A DNA stretch of 64,000 bases from Mixta theicola (GTDB taxonomy: Bacteria; Pseudomonadota; Gammaproteobacteria; Enterobacterales; Enterobacteriaceae). How positions within the stretch are numbered: the first letter of the stretch is position 1; each line of letters opens with the position of its first letter. Below the pieces are notes generated by a model. The model had not been told where the DNA came from. It worked only from the letters and a program-made list of their open reading frames with translations, and ran no database searches. Location of the stretch: NCBI RefSeq assembly GCF_002895925.1, contig NZ_NWUO01000006.1, positions 214,311-278,310 on the forward strand. Reading direction: 5' to 3'. Position numbers and translations under genes: made by a program. Below, piece by piece: positions 25,127 through 34,719 of this stretch.

Positions 25127-26497
25127 TTAAGAAGAGAACCAGTTCAGCTTTTCACGTAGCGCGACGACCTGTCCAACGATAATCAGGCTGGGGCTGACAA
25201 CCTGGGTCGCCAGCGTTTCCAGCTGGGCCAGTTCACCGCTGACCACGCGTTGACGCGTACTGGTGCCGTTCTCGACCAGCGCGACCGGCATAGTCGGCGC
25301 CATGCCATGCGCCTGCAGCTGACGCTGGATTTCACTCGCCTGCGCCAGACCCATATAAAACACCAGCGTTTGCTGTTCCGCCGCCAGGTTGGCCCAGTCC
25401 AGTTCATAATCCTGTTTGCGGTGGCCGGTAACAAAGCGCACGCTGTGGGCATAATCGCGATGAGTTAATGGGATGCCGCTGTAGGCGGAGCAGCCAGAGG
25501 CGGCGGTAATGCCGGGCACCACGGAAAAGGGAATATTGCTGCCCTGTAGCGCCTCCAGTTCTTCGCCGCCGCGTCCAAAGATAAAGGGATCGCCGCCTTT
25601 CAGCCGCACCACGCGTTTACCCCGTTGTGCTTGCTCCAGCAGAATCTGATTAATTTCTTCCTGCGGTACGCAGTGGTGACCGGCGCGCTTGCCGACAAAA
25701 ATCTTTTCCGCATCGCGACGCGCCAGCTGCAGCACATCATCGGAAACCAGCCGATCGTAGACGACAATATCCGCCTGCTGGATTTGCTGTAATCCCTTCA
25801 GCGTTAACAGCCCGGCATCGCCCGGACCAGCCCCCACCAGCACCAGTTCGCCACGTTTATCCAGCGGCTGGCTAAACAGCTCATCGGTTAACGCTGACGC
25901 CCGCGGCGTATCATTATTCGCCAGCGACTGCGCCAGTCGATCGCTGACAAACAGTTTTTCCCAGAAGCGGCGGCGCTCAGCGCCGGTTGCGTACTGCTGT
26001 TTTACCCGCTGACGCAGCGTGCCAGCCAGCGCGGCCAGCTGGCCCAAATGCTGCGGCAGCAGCGCCTCCAGTTTTTCACGCAGCAGGCGTGCCAGCACCG
26101 GCGCGCGTCCGCCGGAGGAAACGGCAATCATCAGCGGAGAGCGATCGATAATGGAAGGCATAATCACGCTGGCCTGCGCGGGCGCATCCACAACGTTACA
26201 AAACAGACGACGCGCTTCCGCTGCTGCGCTAACCTGCTGATTAACCTGTTCATCGCTGGTCGCGGCGATGACCAGCCAGCATTCATCAAGCAGCTCGGCG
26301 GAAAAAGGCTGATGCAGCAGGGCGACTTCGCCAGCCTGCTGCCACTCATAAAACGGCGTGCTGAAGTCCAGCGCGCAAACCCGTAGCCGCGCTCCGGCAT
26401 CCAGTAACAGCCGGGCTTTACGGGCAGCGACGTCGCCCGCGCCAACCAGCAGACAGGTTCTGCCACGCAGCTGACAAAATAGCGGTAGGTAATCCAT
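25127..26497 (-). CDS. cysG: Siroheme synthase CysG
   Basis: A trifunctional enzyme making siroheme from uroporphyrinogen III: methyltransferase, dehydrogenase and ferrochelatase. Siroheme is the cofactor of the adjacent nitrite reductase and of sulfite reductase. The N-terminal Rossmann part ([22 protein letters not shown]) does oxidation and chelation; the C-terminal SUMT part has [43 protein letters not shown] and [10 protein letters not shown]. It is 456 residues (E. coli 457). It follows nirD after about 117 bases, where E. coli would have nirC. Confidence 0.97.
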   Translation of the reverse strand: MDYLPLFCQLRGRTCLLVGAGDVAARKARLLLDAGARLRVCALDFSTPFYEWQQAGEVALLHQPFSAELLDECWLVIAATSDEQVNQQVSAAAEARRLFCNVVDAPAQASVIMPSIIDRSPLMIAVSSGGRAPVLARLLREKLEALLPQHLGQLAALAGTLRQRVKQQYATGAERRRFWEKLFVSDRLAQSLANNDTPRASALTDELFSQPLDKRGELVLVGAGPGDAGLLTLKGLQQIQQADIVVYDRLVSDDVLQLARRDAEKIFVGKRAGHHCVPQEEINQILLEQAQRGKRVVRLKGGDPFIFGRGGEELEALQGSNIPFSVVPGITAASGCSAYSGIPLTHRDYAHSVRFVTGHRKQDYELDWANLAAEQQTLVFYMGLAQASEIQRQLQAHGMAPTMPVALVENGTSTRQRVVSGELAQLETLATQVVSPSLIIVGQVVALREKLNWFSS

Positions 26498-26614
26498 GGT
26501 GTTCTCCCGGTTTGCCGGTTTTTATCGTAATGATTCGCAGGTGATGCGGCGCACAGGCTGCGCCGCAGGCAGGAATAAACCGATTGTTAACTGAGTTTGC
26601 GGTGAATATCAACC

Positions 26615-26944
26615 TTAGCCACAGGCGACTTCGATCTGGCCTTCACGCACCCGCACCGGCCAGCTGCGTACGGAACGACTGGCGTCTTCCATGCAGAGAC
26701 CGTCGCGCAGGCGGAAGCGCTGTTTTTTCAGCGGGCTGGCGACCCACAAATCCTGTTGATGCTCAGCAATGAGCCCACGCGACAGCACGCTGGCCTCGGC
26801 AAAAGGATCGATATTGCTGATGGCGTACAGCTCTTCGTCCGCACGCGGGCGGAAAATTGCGACCTGCTCACCCGCGACCAGAGCGCAGACGCCGGTAGCG
26901 GGCAGGATCGCTTCTAAATTACAGACGGTTTGCCAGCGGCTCAT
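26615..26944 (-). CDS. nirD: Nitrite reductase (NADH) small subunit
   Basis: A Rieske-fold small subunit (109 residues) of the cytoplasmic NADH-dependent nitrite reductase. The fold is recognised, but the Cys/His ligands of a true Rieske cluster are absent, as usual for NirD. It includes VAIFRPRADEELYAISNIDPF and SPLKKQRFRLRDGLCMED. It overlaps the nirB stop by four bases. The gene after it is cysG; no nirC is present. Confidence 0.95.
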   Translation of the reverse strand: MSRWQTVCNLEAILPATGVCALVAGEQVAIFRPRADEELYAISNIDPFAEASVLSRGLIAEHQQDLWVASPLKKQRFRLRDGLCMEDASRSVRSWPVRVREGQIEVACG

Positions 26945-29484
26945 GCCTGTTCCTCCTCTTCAATCAGTTTGATCGCGATACGCTCGTGGGGACGCGCCGG
27001 GCGATGCTGTCCGCGCTCTTCAACCATCTGCACCAGCGGATCGCGCTGGGTACTATTGATAAAGTGGGCGAAGCGGTTCTGCGCCTCAGGCCGATCGAGA
27101 GTGGCTTGCCATTCGCAGATTACGCGGCTGCGTAGCTGGGCCATATCACTTTCCAGCTGCGCGTTCAGGCCTAACTTGTCGTCAATAACGATGCTGCGCA
27201 CGTAATTGATGCCGCCTTCCAGGCTTTCCAGCCAGGTTGAGGTGCGCTGCAGCTTATCAGCGGTGCGGATGTAGAGCATCATAAAGCGGTCGAGATAGCG
27301 TAACAGCGTTTCTTTATCGAGATCGGCCGCCAGCAGATCGGCGTGTCGCGGTTTCATCCCGCCGTTACCGCACACGTAAAGGTTCCAGCCTTTATCGGTA
27401 GCGATAATGCCGACATCTTTGCCCTGCGCTTCGGCGCATTCACGCGTACAGCCGGAGACGCCGAATTTCATTTTGTGCGGGGTACGGATGCCTTTATAGC
27501 GGTTTTCCAGCTCAATGCCGAAGCCAAGACTGTCGCCAACGCCATAGCGGCACCATGTGCTGCCGATACAGGTTTTTGCCATGCGCAGCGCTTTCGCGTA
27601 GGCGTGGCCGGTTTCGAAGCCGGCATCAATCAGCTGGCGCCAGATAGCCGGTAAATCATCTTTCTGCGCGCCGAACAGGCCGATACGCTGTGAACCGGTG
27701 ATTTTAGTGTAAAGATTATACTGCCGCGCAACCTGTCCAATTACTACCAGCCCTTCAGGGCTGATCTCGCCGCCTGGCGAGCGTGGGATCACCGAATAGG
27801 TGCCATCTTTCTGGATATTGCCCAGGAAGTTATCGTTGCTGTCCTGCAGCGGCGCATGCTGGGGTTGCAGCACATAGTCGTTCCAGCAGGAGGCGAGCAG
27901 AGAGCCGACGGTTGGCTTACAGATTTCACAGCCGTAGCCTTTACCATATTTTTTCAGCAGTTCATCGAAGCTCTTAATGCCTTCCACGCGAATCAAGTGG
28001 TACAGCTCCTGACGCGACCAGGCGAAGTGCTCGCACAGGTGATGGTTAACTTCAATGCCCTGACGGCTCAGCTCTGCGTTCAGCACCTGGGTAACCAGTG
28101 GGATACAGCCGCCGCAGCCGGTGCCGGCACGCGTTTCCGCTTTGATGGCAGCAACGGTATGGCAGCCTTTAGCCACGGCCTGGATAATATCGCCTTTCGA
28201 GACGTCGAAGCAGGAGCAGATCTGCGCGCTGTCCGGTAGCGATTCCACGCCCAGCGCCGGTTTTTCACCGCCGGCGTGCGAAGGCAGGATCAGGCTGTCG
28301 GGATGTTCTGGCAGTATGATCTGGTTAAGCACCAGCTGCTGCAGCTGGCCATAATCGCTGGTATCGCCTACCAGCACCGCACCCAGCAGGTATTGATTAT
28401 CCGGGCTGACGACCAGGCGTTTATAGACGCCGCTTCGCTCATTCAGATAAACGTAGCTGCGCGCGCCCGGCGTGCGGCCATGCGCATCGCCGATGCCGCC
28501 AACGTCAACGCCCAGCAGCTTCAGTTTGGCGCTCATATCCGCGCCGCTGAAGTGGTTCTCACGGCCCAGCAAATGATCGCTGACGACCTGCGCCATTTTG
28601 TAGCCCGGCGCAACCAGACCAAAAATTTTCTCGTTCCAGGCCGCACATTCACCAATGGCGTAAATATCCGGATCGGCGCTCTGGCAAAAATCGTTAATCT
28701 GGATGCCGCCGCGCGGGCCAACCGGCAGATCGCTCTGGCGGGCCAGTTTGTCCTGGGCGCGGATACCGGTAGAGAACACGATAAAATCGACGTCCAGGCT
28801 GGTGCCGTCGGCAAATTCCAGCGTTTTACCTGGCGCATGGTGGGCAATATTTTTGGTATTTTTGCTGGTGTGAACCCGCACGCCCATATGTTCTATTTTT
28901 TGGCGCAGCTGGCCGCCGCCCTGGGCATCAAGCTGCTCAGCCATCAGCACCGGGGCAAATTCGATAACGTGCGTCTCAACGCCAAGATTTTTCAGCGCGC
29001 CGGCCGCTTCCAGGCCCAGCAGACCGCCGCCGATGACCGCACCGCTTTTACTGCGGCGCGCGCATTCTTCAATGGCGTTCAGATCTTCAATGGTGCGATA
29101 GACGAAGCAGTCAGGACCATCGGATCCCTGAATCGGCGGGATCCACGGATAAGAACCGGTCGCCAGAATCAGTTTGTCATACTGAACGGCGCGGCCGCTG
29201 CTGGAGTGAATCACCTTTTCCTGACGGTTTAGGGTGATCGCACGTTCGCCGAGCAGCACGCGGACACCATGTTTTTCATAGTAGCCTTCCCGTACCAGCG
29301 AGAGTTCTTCAGCAGTGTGATGGGAAAAGTATGCGGAGAGATGGACGCGGTCGTAAGCCACACGGGGTTCTTCACAGAAGACGGTAATTTCGAACTGGCC
29401 GGGTTCGGCTTTATCGATCAGTTCTTCAATGAAGCGGTGGCCAACCATGCCATTACCAATGATGGCGAGTTTGACGATGCTCAT
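26941..29484 (-). CDS. nirB: Nitrite reductase (NADH) large subunit
   Basis: Reduces nitrite to ammonium in the cytoplasm with NADH. The 847-residue protein has an FAD/NAD-binding part (IIGNGMVGHRFIEEL and AVIGGGLLGLEAAGAL), a BFD-like 2Fe-2S domain (CSCFD... GTGCGGC), and the siroheme/4Fe-4S domain with CIGSTWC (CX5C) and later CTREC and CGNGG. The upstream region has an FNR site and a NarL/NarP site, which predicts anaerobic, nitrate/nitrite-induced expression. Siroheme is supplied by cysG of the same cluster. Confidence 0.97.
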   Translation of the reverse strand: MSIVKLAIIGNGMVGHRFIEELIDKAEPGQFEITVFCEEPRVAYDRVHLSAYFSHHTAEELSLVREGYYEKHGVRVLLGERAITLNRQEKVIHSSSGRAVQYDKLILATGSYPWIPPIQGSDGPDCFVYRTIEDLNAIEECARRSKSGAVIGGGLLGLEAAGALKNLGVETHVIEFAPVLMAEQLDAQGGGQLRQKIEHMGVRVHTSKNTKNIAHHAPGKTLEFADGTSLDVDFIVFSTGIRAQDKLARQSDLPVGPRGGIQINDFCQSADPDIYAIGECAAWNEKIFGLVAPGYKMAQVVSDHLLGRENHFSGADMSAKLKLLGVDVGGIGDAHGRTPGARSYVYLNERSGVYKRLVVSPDNQYLLGAVLVGDTSDYGQLQQLVLNQIILPEHPDSLILPSHAGGEKPALGVESLPDSAQICSCFDVSKGDIIQAVAKGCHTVAAIKAETRAGTGCGGCIPLVTQVLNAELSRQGIEVNHHLCEHFAWSRQELYHLIRVEGIKSFDELLKKYGKGYGCEICKPTVGSLLASCWNDYVLQPQHAPLQDSNDNFLGNIQKDGTYSVIPRSPGGEISPEGLVVIGQVARQYNLYTKITGSQRIGLFGAQKDDLPAIWRQLIDAGFETGHAYAKALRMAKTCIGSTWCRYGVGDSLGFGIELENRYKGIRTPHKMKFGVSGCTRECAEAQGKDVGIIATDKGWNLYVCGNGGMKPRHADLLAADLDKETLLRYLDRFMMLYIRTADKLQRTSTWLESLEGGINYVRSIVIDDKLGLNAQLESDMAQLRSRVICEWQATLDRPEAQNRFAHFINSTQRDPLVQMVEERGQHRPARPHERIAIKLIEEEEQA

Positions 29485-29514
29485 TTTTGCCTCAAAATTG
29501 ATCTAATTGGCGCC

Positions 29515-29520
29515 ACAATA
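29515..29520 (-). promoter_or_regulatory. Predicted -10 element of nirB
   Basis: TATTGT on the minus strand, about 23 bases from the FNR site. It predicts a start of transcription near 29507-29508, which puts the FNR site at about -41.5 and gives a leader of about 23 bases. Confidence 0.65.
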
Positions 29521-29541
29521 GCGCGATTATTAGCAAGCTTA

Positions 29542-29555
29542 TTGATGTGCATCAA
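29542..29555 (-). promoter_or_regulatory. FNR binding site of nirB
   Basis: TTGATGTGCATCAA fits the FNR consensus TTGAT-N4-ATCAA perfectly. The centre is at about -41.5 from the inferred start, a class II activator position as in E. coli nirB. Confidence 0.9.
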
Positions 29556-29568
29556 TTGAGGCTTAATA

Positions 29569-29584
29569 TACCTCTTTGGAGGTA
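29569..29584 (-). promoter_or_regulatory. NarL/NarP 7-2-7 site of nirB
   Basis: TACCTCT-TT-GGAGGTA is an inverted pair of heptamers fitting TACYNMT except for one base. Its centre is 28 bases upstream of the FNR centre, the same distance as in E. coli (-69.5 against -41.5). Confidence 0.85.
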
Positions 29585-29599
29585 TTTAGCTGAATTATG

Positions 29600-29865
29600 A
29601 GAATTTTTAGGAAGCTGTGTAATATCTGTTACTTAGCGCGTTGTTGTGGGTGCCGTCCGTTTTAATCCGGTACGGCCTGCGCCAGGGAAAGGGGATTGTC
29701 GCCACCGAACCGGCGCTCACGCAGAAGAGTAAAGCGTCCCGCAGCCTGGGAAGGCGCGGGCCGAGCTGTCAGGGATGACGCTGTTTGCGTCTTTACGATC
29801 GGCCTGCACTTCCCGTGCAGGCACCTTACAGTTAAAGAGCGGAACGCCAGCTCCGCCCGTAAGGA
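29600..29865. other. GC-rich, multi-hairpin non-coding region after tsgA
   Basis: No ORF is supported. Several short stems can be drawn: CCCGC/GCGGG (29738-29760), GTCA/TGAC around GGGA (29768-29779), GACGC/GCGTC (29777-29791), CCTGCAC/GTGCAGG (29803-29821) and GCGGA/TCCGC (29839-29856). A distant pair GTAAAGCGTC with GACGC...TTTAC could enclose the middle stems. The last hairpin is 10 bases from the tsgA stop and may serve as its terminator. The rest could be a structured RNA or a species-specific intergenic repeat; I do not recognise it. Confidence 0.4.
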
Positions 29866-31047
29866 TTAATGGTCGGCGTGACCGTACTGACGATGCTTAG
29901 TCACAAAGCCCAGCAGCAGACACATGACAAACACCACGGCGTACAGGCCGTTAGCGGTAAACAGCGCCGCATGCGCGCCGCCTTTCGCCACAATCGGGCC
30001 GGTGACCACAAAGGTCAGCATGGTGCCAACGGTGCCACAGGTCAGAATGAAATTCACCAGCTTCGGCGAGGAAACCCGGGTTTGCTGCGAGCCAAGGGTG
30101 ATGATGGTGGTGTAGATGGCGCTGGAGGAGAAACCCAGGGCGATAATAATCCACTTCAGCATGCCCGGTTCGCTGCTGCTGACAAACCAGTACATCAACA
30201 GCGTTGCCAGTGCAGCCAGCACCATCAGGATACGTTGCAAATCAAAGAAGCGCAGCACAAAGCTAAACACCCACATGCCGATCATATAGGAGGTCCAGAA
30301 GTTGCCTACCAGCTGTCCGGCGGCGCTAATGTCCATGCCCATAGTTTTAGTGGCGTATTCCGGCACCCATGAAATAAAGCCCAGCTGGCCGAGGATATAG
30401 CACAGAGCCGCGATGGAAAGCAGCAGCACGCCAACGCCCCATTTTTCTTTGGTTACCGGCTGTGCGTTATGCTGTTTCTTGCCTAATACCGGGAATTCAA
30501 CGGTCAGCGTCAGCACAAAGATCGCCAGATAGATAATGCCGATGCAGACATAAACCCAATACCAGGGCAGGTGACGCGCCAACAGCATACCGGCGATAAC
30601 CGGGAAAATAGTACCGGCCATGCTGAAAAAGGAGTCGGTAAAAAGCAGACGCGATCCGCGCTGACGCCCTTCATAAAGATGGGTAATCAGGAAGGTGCCG
30701 ATCGACATAGTAATACCGCTTACCACGCCCAGTACGAACATGCATAGCGAGAAAACGCTCAGGCTATGGCTGGTCATCAGGCCCAGTACCGCCAGCACCA
30801 TCAGCACAAAGCCAAAAATCAGCTGGCGTTTCAGCGGCACGATTTCCATCAGCCAGGCGTTCAAAAATACCGCTGCCAGAATACCGGTGTTGAGGAAAGT
30901 AAAGGTATTGCTCATCTCAGAGACCGGAAGCTGGAAATAGTTAGCGATATCGCCTAAAACCATCCCGGTGACAATTACCAGTGCGCCGGTGAGCGCATAG
31001 GAAAAGAAACTGATCCACGTCAGTCCAATGCGGTTACGATTTGTCAT
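29866..31047 (-). CDS. tsgA: TsgA, MFS-type membrane protein
   Basis: An inner-membrane protein of the major facilitator superfamily with about 12 helices. The substrate is not established; the name reflects tellurite/selenite-related phenotypes in Salmonella. The start [21 protein letters not shown] at 31047 matches E. coli and gives 393 residues. The open frame continues 126 codons upstream antisense to ppiA, but this part is not conserved and is rejected. It lies beside nirB, as in E. coli. Confidence 0.93.
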   Translation of the reverse strand: MTNRNRIGLTWISFFSYALTGALVIVTGMVLGDIANYFQLPVSEMSNTFTFLNTGILAAVFLNAWLMEIVPLKRQLIFGFVLMVLAVLGLMTSHSLSVFSLCMFVLGVVSGITMSIGTFLITHLYEGRQRGSRLLFTDSFFSMAGTIFPVIAGMLLARHLPWYWVYVCIGIIYLAIFVLTLTVEFPVLGKKQHNAQPVTKEKWGVGVLLLSIAALCYILGQLGFISWVPEYATKTMGMDISAAGQLVGNFWTSYMIGMWVFSFVLRFFDLQRILMVLAALATLLMYWFVSSSEPGMLKWIIIALGFSSSAIYTTIITLGSQQTRVSSPKLVNFILTCGTVGTMLTFVVTGPIVAKGGAHAALFTANGLYAVVFVMCLLLGFVTKHRQYGHADH

Positions 31048-31172
31048 ATTTGGGAAACCTTGAGCCAAAGGGCCTGGCTGGAATAGCGCAGGGGTTGTCG
31101 ACGGAAAGTGTAAAGAAATTTCAGCCACGATCAAACTAACGATGTAACCAGTCTTCTTCATTTCATCAATAA

Positions 31173-31188
31173 TGTGACTCAAATCACC
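31173..31188. promoter_or_regulatory. CRP binding site in the tsgA/ppiA divergent region
   Basis: TGTGA-CTCAAA-TCACC matches the CRP consensus TGTGA-N6-TCACA except for the last base. It lies between the divergent starts of tsgA and ppiA. E. coli ppiA is known to be under CRP-cAMP control, so ppiA is the likely target; an effect on tsgA is possible. Confidence 0.7.
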
Positions 31189-31321
31189 ATTTATGGGTAT
31201 GACGTTAACGTTTGCCTGTGTAGATTGATTACGTAAATAAAAGTAAAACGCTGGCTCTTGCCTGACAGGCTCTTTACAATCAATTTCGTTTAGATTTTGT
31301 GGCCTCAGTAAGGAATTATTC

Positions 31322-31894
31322 ATGGTGAAACGTACTTTGACAGCGGTCGCGGCACTTTTGGCGCTGTCCACTTTTTCTGCCCCCAATTTCGCTGCGCAGG
31401 GCGATACGCACGTCCTCCTGACCACTTCAGCCGGTAATATTGAACTCGAACTGAATAATCAGAAAGCGCCGGTCTCTGTTAAAAACTTTGTCGATTACGT
31501 TAATAACGGTTTTTATAACAATACGACTTTTCATCGTGTGATCCCCGGCTTTATGATTCAGGGCGGCGGCTTTATGACGGATATGCAGCAGAAGCCCACC
31601 AACGCGCCGATTAAAAACGAAGCGGATAACGGCCTGCGTAATACGCGTGGCACCATCTCGATGGCGCGTACCGCCGAAAAAGACAGCGCCACCAGCCAGT
31701 TCTTTATTAACGTTGCCGACAACGCTTTCCTGGATCACGGCCAGCGTGATTTCGGCTATGCCGTCTTTGGTAAGGTAGTGAAGGGCATGGATGTGGCCGA
31801 CAAAATTTCTCAGGTGCCGACTAAAAATATCGGGCCTTATCAAAACGTTCCCAGCAAGCCGGTAGTTATCCTCTCCGCGAAAGTCCTGCCGTAA
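31322..31894 (+). CDS. ppiA: Periplasmic peptidyl-prolyl cis-trans isomerase A
   Basis: A cyclophilin that speeds proline isomerisation in periplasmic proteins. The signal peptide is [20 protein letters not shown] (about residues 6-25). The cyclophilin domain has [30 protein letters not shown] and [13 protein letters not shown], which include the catalytic Arg in FHR and the substrate-binding residues. It is 190 residues, as in E. coli. It starts the ppiA-yhfG-fic-pabA group. Confidence 0.96.
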   Translation: MVKRTLTAVAALLALSTFSAPNFAAQGDTHVLLTTSAGNIELELNNQKAPVSVKNFVDYVNNGFYNNTTFHRVIPGFMIQGGGFMTDMQQKPTNAPIKNEADNGLRNTRGTISMARTAEKDSATSQFFINVADNAFLDHGQRDFGYAVFGKVVKGMDVADKISQVPTKNIGPYQNVPSKPVVILSAKVLP

Positions 31895-31992
31895 TCTCTC
31901 TGCCGTCGCATCTGCGGCGGCACGCCAGCCTCCCTGCAGAGCGGCAATTTGCTGCTTATACTTAGGTCACTCATTCTTTGACCGGAGGCAGT

Positions 31993-32163
31993 ATGCCAAC
32001 AAAGCTGACCGAAAAGCAGAAAGCCACGTTATGGCAACAGCGGCGCAACGCTAATTTTCTGGCCAGTAGTAAACTGGAAGGCTTATCTTTTGCGGAAGTG
32101 ACGCTGGATGCTGAGCAGGCTAAGCAGCGCTTAGAGGCATTATGGAGGCAATATGGCGGCTAA
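31993..32163 (+). CDS. yhfG: YhfG, small antitoxin-like partner of Fic
   Basis: A short protein (56 residues) encoded just before fic, with the layout of class I Fic antitoxins. It carries the inhibitory motif [S/T]xxxE[G/N] as SSKLEG; the glutamate enters the Fic active site and blocks productive ATP binding in known pairs. The start MPTKLTEKQK follows GGAGGCAGT with good spacing and matches E. coli YhfG; an ATG five codons earlier is unlikely. Its stop overlaps the fic start by 11 bases, so translation is coupled. Confidence 0.9.
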   Translation: MPTKLTEKQKATLWQQRRNANFLASSKLEGLSFAEVTLDAEQAKQRLEALWRQYGG

Positions 32164-32746
32164 CGTAATGAACGGGCGCGATCCCTACTACTGGCAGAAC
32201 GATGATGTGCTGCGTAACCGTCTCGATTTACATGATACCGCCCAGCTGCAAAAAGCGGAGGTGGCGTTTACTTCGCTGCGGGCGGCAACCATTGAACTGG
32301 GGCCGCCCAGTCTGGGCTTTCCTTCGCTGTGCGCTATCCACCGCACCCTGTTTCAGGATCTGTATGACTGGGCCGGAGAAATCCGCAAAATTGATCTTTA
32401 CCTTGGCGATACGCCGTTTTGCCACTTTGAATATATTGAAAAAGAGGGCAACGCGCTGATGGAAGCGCTTGAGGAAGAAAACGGTCTGGCCGATCTCCCT
32501 GTTGAGCAGTTTGTGGCGCGGCTGGCGCATTATTATTGCGAAATCAATATGCTGCATCCGTTCCGCGATGGTAATGGCCGCGCGCAGCGTCTGTTTTTTG
32601 AACAGTTGATTATTCATGCGGGCTATGACATTGACTGGAGTAAGACAGAACGTGAAGCCTGGCTGCGGGCGAATGAAGAGAGCGTACGCGGCGATCTTCA
32701 GGGGTTAACCGATATTTTTACTAACGTAGTGAGCGAGCCGAAGTAA
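32153..32746 (+). CDS. fic: Fic-domain AMP transferase
   Basis: A Fic/Doc-family enzyme (197 residues) that probably transfers AMP from ATP to a protein hydroxyl. The core motif is HPFRDGNGRAQR, which fits HxFx(D/E)GNGRxxR with catalytic His. This differs from E. coli K-12 Fic, which as I recall reads HPFRVGSG and is degenerate. The flap region includes LYLGDTPFCHFEYIEKEG. No inhibitory motif is inside the protein; it is supplied by YhfG. Targets are unknown here; type II topoisomerases are known for some Fic toxins. It lies before pabA. Confidence 0.93.
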   Translation: MAANVMNGRDPYYWQNDDVLRNRLDLHDTAQLQKAEVAFTSLRAATIELGPPSLGFPSLCAIHRTLFQDLYDWAGEIRKIDLYLGDTPFCHFEYIEKEGNALMEALEEENGLADLPVEQFVARLAHYYCEINMLHPFRDGNGRAQRLFFEQLIIHAGYDIDWSKTEREAWLRANEESVRGDLQGLTDIFTNVVSEPK

Positions 32747-32786
32747 GCGCGTAGAATAGCGGCGTTTTGGTCAGACCGGAATGAAA

Positions 32787-33395
32787 ATGCTGCTGCTTAT
32801 TGATAATTACGACTCGTTTACCTGGAACCTGTACCAGTATTTCTGCGAGCTGGGCGCGGAAGTGCTGGTGCGCCGCAACGATGAAATTACGCTGGCGGAA
32901 ATGCAGATGCTGCCGCTGACGCACCTGGTGATCTCTCCTGGCCCCTGCACGCCTGATGAGTCGGGTATCTCTCTGGACGCTATCCGCGCTTTTGCCGGAC
33001 GGCTGCCGCTGCTTGGCGTTTGCCTGGGGCATCAGGCGCTGGCGCAGGTTTTCGGCGCGCGCGTTATCCGTGCCCGGCAGGTTATGCACGGTAAAACCTC
33101 CGCGATTGCCCACCAGCAACGTGGCGTATTTGCCGGGCTGGCGCAGCCGCTGACCGTGACGCGCTACCACTCGTTGATTGTGGAGAAAGAGACGCTGCCG
33201 GAATGTCTGGAAGTGACCGCGTGGAGCCTGCGTGACGGCCAGACGGATGAAATTATGGGATTACGTCATAAGACGCTGGATGTAGAAGGCGTGCAGTTTC
33301 ATCCGGAAAGCATTCTGAGCCAGCAGGGGCATCAGCTATTGGCTAATTTCCTGCGCCGCCAGCCGGGCGTTTTAACACAGCCCGCCACGATTTAG
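32787..33395 (+). CDS. pabA: Aminodeoxychorismate synthase glutaminase subunit
   Basis: Supplies ammonia from glutamine to PabB for 4-amino-4-deoxychorismate, a precursor of p-aminobenzoate and folate. It is a class I glutamine amidotransferase with nucleophile Cys in LGVCLGHQA and His/Glu in [10 protein letters not shown]. The start [11 protein letters not shown] matches E. coli; an ATG two codons upstream is possible. The C-terminus has about a dozen residues beyond E. coli (after FLRRQPGV). It is 40 bases after fic. Confidence 0.95.
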   Translation: MLLLIDNYDSFTWNLYQYFCELGAEVLVRRNDEITLAEMQMLPLTHLVISPGPCTPDESGISLDAIRAFAGRLPLLGVCLGHQALAQVFGARVIRARQVMHGKTSAIAHQQRGVFAGLAQPLTVTRYHSLIVEKETLPECLEVTAWSLRDGQTDEIMGLRHKTLDVEGVQFHPESILSQQGHQLLANFLRRQPGVLTQPATI

Positions 33396-33463
33396 TTTGA
33401 CTTATTATGCATATTTAATGATTATTTTTTCACTGTTCACCAATGTAAAATTAAACGAGGTAG

Positions 33464-34690
<1,227 letters not shown>

Positions 34691-34696
34691 TGCAGG

Positions 34697-34719
34697 GCGC
34701 GCCTGATATAACGGCGCGC
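34697..34719. terminator. Hairpin between argD and yhfK
   Basis: GCGCGCC, nine-base loop, GGCGCGC, between the convergent stops of argD and yhfK. A weak T-tract (TTATCCTTT) follows on the plus strand. It is a plausible shared terminator. Confidence 0.5.

Noticed and set aside
31048..31425. 126-codon N-terminal extension of tsgA, antisense to ppiA
   Set aside because: The conserved TsgA start is MTNRNRIG at 31047; the extension is on the strand opposite the ppiA signal-peptide region and has no likeness to TsgA proteins.
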